Shown in pieces: positions 5,539-8,222 of a stretch of 8,222 nt of DNA; the first letter of the stretch is position 1; each line of letters starts with the position of its first letter. The notes under the pieces are model-generated. The model was given only the letters and a program-made list of their open reading frames with translations, made no database searches and was not told where the DNA came from. Position numbers and translations under genes: made by a program. The DNA is from Candidatus Brocadiaceae bacterium. GTDB taxonomy: Bacteria; Planctomycetota; Brocadiia; SM23-32. The DNA lies in the NCBI GenBank assembly GCA_003567495.1, contig PWZK01000288.1, forward strand, positions 1-8,222, in the 5' to 3' direction.

Positions 5539-6576
5539 ATGTTTTTTCTTTCAAGCGGGTTATTTCTGGGCTGGTCGCTGGGCGCAAACGATGCTGCTAA
5601 CGTTTTCGGCACTGCGGTCGGCACGCGCATGCTCAAATTCCGCACCGCCGCGGCTCTCGCAGGTTTGTGCGTGATTTTGGGAGCGGTACTGGGCGGGTCG
5701 GGGCCGTCTGAAACGCTGGGTGCACTGGGCGGCGTCAATGCTATTGCCGGCTCATTCAGCGTAGCGCTGGCTGCAGCGGTCACGGTCACTTTCATGACGC
5801 GGATGAAACTGGCGGTTTCAACGTCTCAGGCCATCATCGGGGCCATTGTGGGCTGGAATCTTTTCAGCGGGTATGAGACGGATTACTCCGTTCTGAGCCG
5901 GATAGTATCCGCCTGGGTTTTGTGTCCCATACTTGCGGCCCTGTTTGCAATCGGTATATACGGGCTTGTGAGACTGCTTGTCTATCGGAGCAAAATTCAT
6001 CTGTTTACGCTGGACGCCTGCACGCGCGCCGGGCTGATTATTGTGGGCATGTTGGGCTCCTACAGCCTTGGCGCCAATAATATCGCCAATGTAATGGGCG
6101 TTTTTGCCACGGCATCCCCGCTGGGAGATGTTGTAATTTTTGGAAACTGGACGTTTACCGGAACCCAGCAGTTGTTTTTGCTTGGCGGCATAGCTATAAG
6201 CGTCGGCATATATACCTATTCGCACCGTGTGATGGAGACTGTGGGAAAGGAACTGTTTCGTCTTTCGCCGGTTACCGCGTTTGTTATAGTGCTTTCACAT
6301 TCGATGGTGCTTTACATTTTTGCATCAGAAGGGCTTCGTGACCTGCTCACCGGACTGGGGCTACCCGGGATTCCGCTGGTGCCGGTATCCAGCTCGCAGG
6401 CGGTGGTGGGGGCGATACTCGGCATCGCGCTGGTAAACGGCGCCCGGAACATAAACTGGAAGATGCTGGGCGGGATCGCCTCGGGCTGGGTAACTACGCC
6501 GCTGATAGCGGGAGGCATATCCTATATACTGCTCTTCTTTGTGCAGAACGTGTTTGACCTGAACGTGTTTTATTGA
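5539..6576 (+). CDS. pit: PiT-family inorganic phosphate permease
   Basis: An inner-membrane low-affinity phosphate transporter (PHO-4/PiT family, normally ion-coupled; the coupling ion cannot be told here), 345 residues. The internal duplication typical of the family is plain. Half one has GANDAANVFGTAVGTR (15-30) and VSTSQAIIGAIVGW (93-106). Half two has GANNIANVMGVFA (178-190) and VPVSSSQAVVGAILG (281-295). About ten hydrophobic segments are visible. The second copy carries GANN where the first has GAND. The start is uncertain. ATG 5539 is the first ATG in frame after the DUF47 stop, but it has only a weak GGA site at 5527-5529. ATG 5502 overlaps that stop as ATGA and has AAAAGG at 5491-5496, but reads in another frame until TAA 5598. 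One T fewer in the T6 run at 5542-5547 would join the two. The gene ends 15 bases before a convergent small gene. Confidence 0.94.
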   Translation: MFFLSSGLFLGWSLGANDAANVFGTAVGTRMLKFRTAAALAGLCVILGAVLGGSGPSETLGALGGVNAIAGSFSVALAAAVTVTFMTRMKLAVSTSQAIIGAIVGWNLFSGYETDYSVLSRIVSAWVLCPILAALFAIGIYGLVRLLVYRSKIHLFTLDACTRAGLIIVGMLGSYSLGANNIANVMGVFATASPLGDVVIFGNWTFTGTQQLFLLGGIAISVGIYTYSHRVMETVGKELFRLSPVTAFVIVLSHSMVLYIFASEGLRDLLTGLGLPGIPLVPVSSSQAVVGAILGIALVNGARNINWKMLGGIASGWVTTPLIAGGISYILLFFVQNVFDLNVFY

Positions 6577-6591
6577 TCCGGCCCGATGGTT

Positions 6592-6801
6592 TCAGTTCTC
6601 GTTTTCGCCTGGCTCGTCGCCATCTTCCGCATCCGGCTCCGGCTCTTCTACGGGCTCCGGTTCGGTGATTGTGACCGGATCGGGCCGGGGGACGTCGTCC
6701 TGACGGTATTCTTGTATTTCAAGCCAGGTAAAAAGCACGCCTGCGCCCAAAAGCAGTGCGCAGCCTATGAGAATGCCTATAGTGTAACCTCGATCGCCCA
6801 T
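6592..6801 (-). CDS. Small single-pass membrane protein with acidic Pro/Glu-rich tail
   Basis: A 69-residue protein of unknown function. A short start (MGDRGYTIG) leads into one hydrophobic helix (about 8-27, IGILIGCALLLGAGVLFTWL). A short polar stretch follows, then a tail from about residue 35 dominated by Pro, Glu and Asp in EPEP-type repeats, with no Lys or Arg after the DVPRPD region. It has AGGAG (plus-strand 6813-6817) 10 bases before its ATG and a plausible promoter upstream. It is convergent with the phosphate permease (15 bases between stops) and divergent from the MFS gene. Composition and layout support a real gene rather than a shadow. The tail would be flexible and strongly negative; which side of the membrane it faces cannot be told. 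I do not recognise a named family. Confidence 0.75.
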   Translation of the reverse strand: MGDRGYTIGILIGCALLLGAGVLFTWLEIQEYRQDDVPRPDPVTITEPEPVEEPEPDAEDGDEPGENEN

Positions 6802-6845
6802 AATAGCAGTACTCCTCTGATGAAATTAAAGCGAGCTGAGGTGTC

Positions 6846-6874
6846 ATTCTAATACAAACGAGATGTTTCTGCAA
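6846..6874 (-). promoter_or_regulatory. Candidate sigma70-type promoter for the small membrane protein
   Basis: On the minus strand, TTGCAG (6874-6869) and TAGAAT (6851-6846) are separated by exactly 17 bases, about 45 bases before the start codon at 6801. The -10 matches 5 of 6 consensus bases and the -35 matches 3 of 6. The same 97-base divergent interval must also hold the MFS promoter. An AT-rich TATATA at 6879-6884 could be its -10, but I see no good -35 for it. Confidence 0.4.
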
Positions 6875-6898
6875 ATTATATATACCTCGAAGTGAGTT

Positions 6899-8146
6899 AT
6901 GGGGAATGAACTGAAAAAAACGGGACTCGAATGTCGGCCGGCTCGGCTGTTGCTCGTGCCGATTTTACTTGCATCGGCTTATGCGGCCGTAGGCGGCAAT
7001 ATCCAGGGCGTTTTTTCGCTTTTCCCCATCATAAGGGATGAGTTTGGACTTTCGCGAGCTCAGGCGGGGCTTTACTCGAGCTTTCACTTTCTGAGCGCCA
7101 CTGTGCTGGCTGTGTTCAGCGGTCGGTTTATAGATGTTGTCGGCGCCAGGAAGGGGCTTATATGCGGCGTGAGCGGCGTCGGGCTGGTGATGATAGCGAT
7201 CTCATTTGCACCGGGCTATCGTTTTATTCTTGCACTGGCTTTCGTTTGCGGTATAGTATTCAGTATGATCACCCCTTCGGTCAGTCGTGGTATTATAGAA
7301 AATACGCATCCCCGGCGCAGGGCTTTTCATATGGGAATAGCACACTCCGGCGGCGGCACCGGCGGTATGGTGGCCGCGGTACTGCTCCCGCTCATTGCGA
7401 CCGCTCTGGGGTGGAGGGTGGCCATACTCGTTTCAGGCTCTTTCGCCCTGGTGATAGCCGTAGTTATAGGGCGCTTTTATCCTCGCATCTCCACCGACAA
7501 AAGTAGTTCTGAACCCGACGGCGCGGCCGGGGAGGACGAGGGGTTCAGGGCGGGCGTTAAGGACCTGCTGTCAAATAGATTTTTTCTCTCGGTATGTTTC
7601 CTGGGCATAGCGCTCGGAGCTGCCATGAGCAGTGTTGGGGCGCATTTTACGATTTTCCTCAACACTGATTTTCTGCTCTCGCCGGTCAGGTCCGGCATCG
7701 GCCTCGCCGCACTGCAGGTGGGCGGTGTGACCGGCATGTCCGGATGGGGGATTGTAAGCGACCGGCTCTTTAGCGGCCGCCGGCATCGGGCATTGTGCTT
7801 TGTAACAGCCTGCATATCGGCGATATCACTGCTTATGGTATTTTTGACGGGGCGGCCCGCTATAAACTACGTTATGATAATTTTGCTCGCATTCGTGACC
7901 GGCTTTATATGCCTGGGAACAATGGCGCTTTTCTTCACCACTATAACCGAGGCCGCCGGTGAAGGGAGGGCCGGGCTGGGCACAGGTATGGCGCTTATAT
8001 TCAGTCGCACCGGCGTAATTCTGGGACCGCCGCTTTTCGGCCGGATCGCCGATATCGCCGACACCTATCGCTATAGCTGGCTGGCGCTGGGGGTGCTTGC
8101 TGTGTTTTTCTCGGCTGCTTTTGCTTTGGCCCGAAAATTTAAATAA
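6899..8146 (+). CDS. Major facilitator superfamily (MFS) transporter, substrate unknown
   Basis: A 415-residue inner-membrane secondary transporter with the 12-helix MFS layout. It has two groups of six hydrophobic segments (about 18-195 and 228-411) joined by a hydrophilic acidic linker (196-222). The signature loop between helices 2 and 3 is GRFIDVVGARKG (75-86), and its counterpart in the second half is GWGIVSDRLFSGRRHR (282-297). GIAHSGGGTGG (146-156) is a glycine-rich helix-5 motif. Length is usual for the superfamily. The start ATG 6899 has only a weak GTGAG-like ribosome site, but the next in-frame Met is far into the helices, so this start is likely. The gene stands alone in the window, so context does not point to a substrate. 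Overall character recalls organic-anion or CynX/NarK-like MFS groups, though I cannot assign it. Confidence 0.9.
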   Translation: MGNELKKTGLECRPARLLLVPILLASAYAAVGGNIQGVFSLFPIIRDEFGLSRAQAGLYSSFHFLSATVLAVFSGRFIDVVGARKGLICGVSGVGLVMIAISFAPGYRFILALAFVCGIVFSMITPSVSRGIIENTHPRRRAFHMGIAHSGGGTGGMVAAVLLPLIATALGWRVAILVSGSFALVIAVVIGRFYPRISTDKSSSEPDGAAGEDEGFRAGVKDLLSNRFFLSVCFLGIALGAAMSSVGAHFTIFLNTDFLLSPVRSGIGLAALQVGGVTGMSGWGIVSDRLFSGRRHRALCFVTACISAISLLMVFLTGRPAINYVMIILLAFVTGFICLGTMALFFTTITEAAGEGRAGLGTGMALIFSRTGVILGPPLFGRIADIADTYRYSWLALGVLAVFFSAAFALARKFK

Positions 8147-8161
8147 GATACTTCATGAACA

Positions 8162-8222
8162 TTAACCCGCTTTTTCACGCGTTTCCAGTGGTGCAGATGC
8201 GAAGAAATCAAACGCAGCCTGC
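8162..8222 (-). CDS. Possible 3' end of a minus-strand gene
   Basis: On the minus strand a frame is open from the window edge to TAA (8164-8162), giving 19 complete visible residues that end AFDFFASAPLETREKAG. The reading looks protein-like and would make the gene convergent with the MFS gene. The competing plus-strand reading from ATG 8155 (22 codons, open to the edge) has no ribosome site. The piece is too short to name. Confidence 0.3.
   Translation of the reverse strand, partial: QAAFDFFASAPLETREKAG

Noticed and set aside
6578..6688. 10-bp inverted repeat CCGGCCCGAT (6578-6587) with ATCGGGCCGG (6679-6688)
   Set aside because: One arm is inside the small gene's coding sequence and the arms are about 90 bases apart; likely chance in GC-rich sequence.
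6586..6852. 88-codon plus-strand open frame
   Set aside because: It is antisense to the small membrane protein, which has the better ribosome site, a clear membrane helix and a sensible tail.
8155..8222. Plus-strand gene start at ATG 8155
   Set aside because: There is no ribosome site, and the sequence shows several codons rare in the neighbouring genes (AGA, CGA, CAA). The minus-strand reading is somewhat more protein-like, though neither is secure.

Overview
The window looks like a chromosomal stretch of a Gram-negative bacterium of middling GC content. Gene spacing is loose and intergenic DNA is rich in palindromic repeats. The GC-rich hairpin repeats at 3955-4248 resemble, from memory, non-coding repeats of PVC-superphylum (Verrucomicrobia, Planctomycetes) and Omnitrophota-like genomes. 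That placement is a guess and no marker gene here fixes the taxonomy.

Layout from left to right. (1) 1-1044 is the 3' part of an aspartate kinase gene (lysC), cut by the window edge. It is followed by a perfect hairpin and a compact repeat locus (about 1052-1219). (2) 1284-3776 encodes an exported, 830-residue solute-binding protein of the oligopeptide-binding (SBP_bac_5) superfamily. Its two lobes occur in the reverse of the usual order and it carries an Ig-like C-terminal extension. No permease or ATPase gene lies beside it. (3) 3777-4860 is about 1.1 kb without a convincing gene. It holds short tandem repeats, a 294-bp nested inverted-repeat block, two head-to-head copies of a structured repeat whose stems differ by compensatory changes, an AT-rich low-complexity tract and further hairpins. 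(4) 4861-6576 is a two-gene phosphate unit: a DUF47/PhoU-like protein followed by a PiT-family phosphate permease, with a 9-bp palindrome just upstream. (5) 6592-6801, minus strand, is a small one-pass membrane protein with a Pro/Glu/Asp tail, convergent with the permease. (6) 6899-8146 is a major facilitator superfamily transporter of unknown substrate, divergent from the small gene. (7) The last 76 bases may hold the 3' end of a minus-strand gene.

Functionally, the phosphate pair is the only evident operon: the DUF47 protein probably modulates or partners the Pi permease. The other genes look like independent transcription units. The strongest leads are the permuted binding protein, the dispersed structured repeat family and its nested neighbour block, and the ambiguous start of the phosphate permease. 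At that start an ATGA overlap opens a leader in the wrong frame just before a six-T run. I see no defence system, CRISPR array, phage or transposase gene, rRNA or tRNA in the window.
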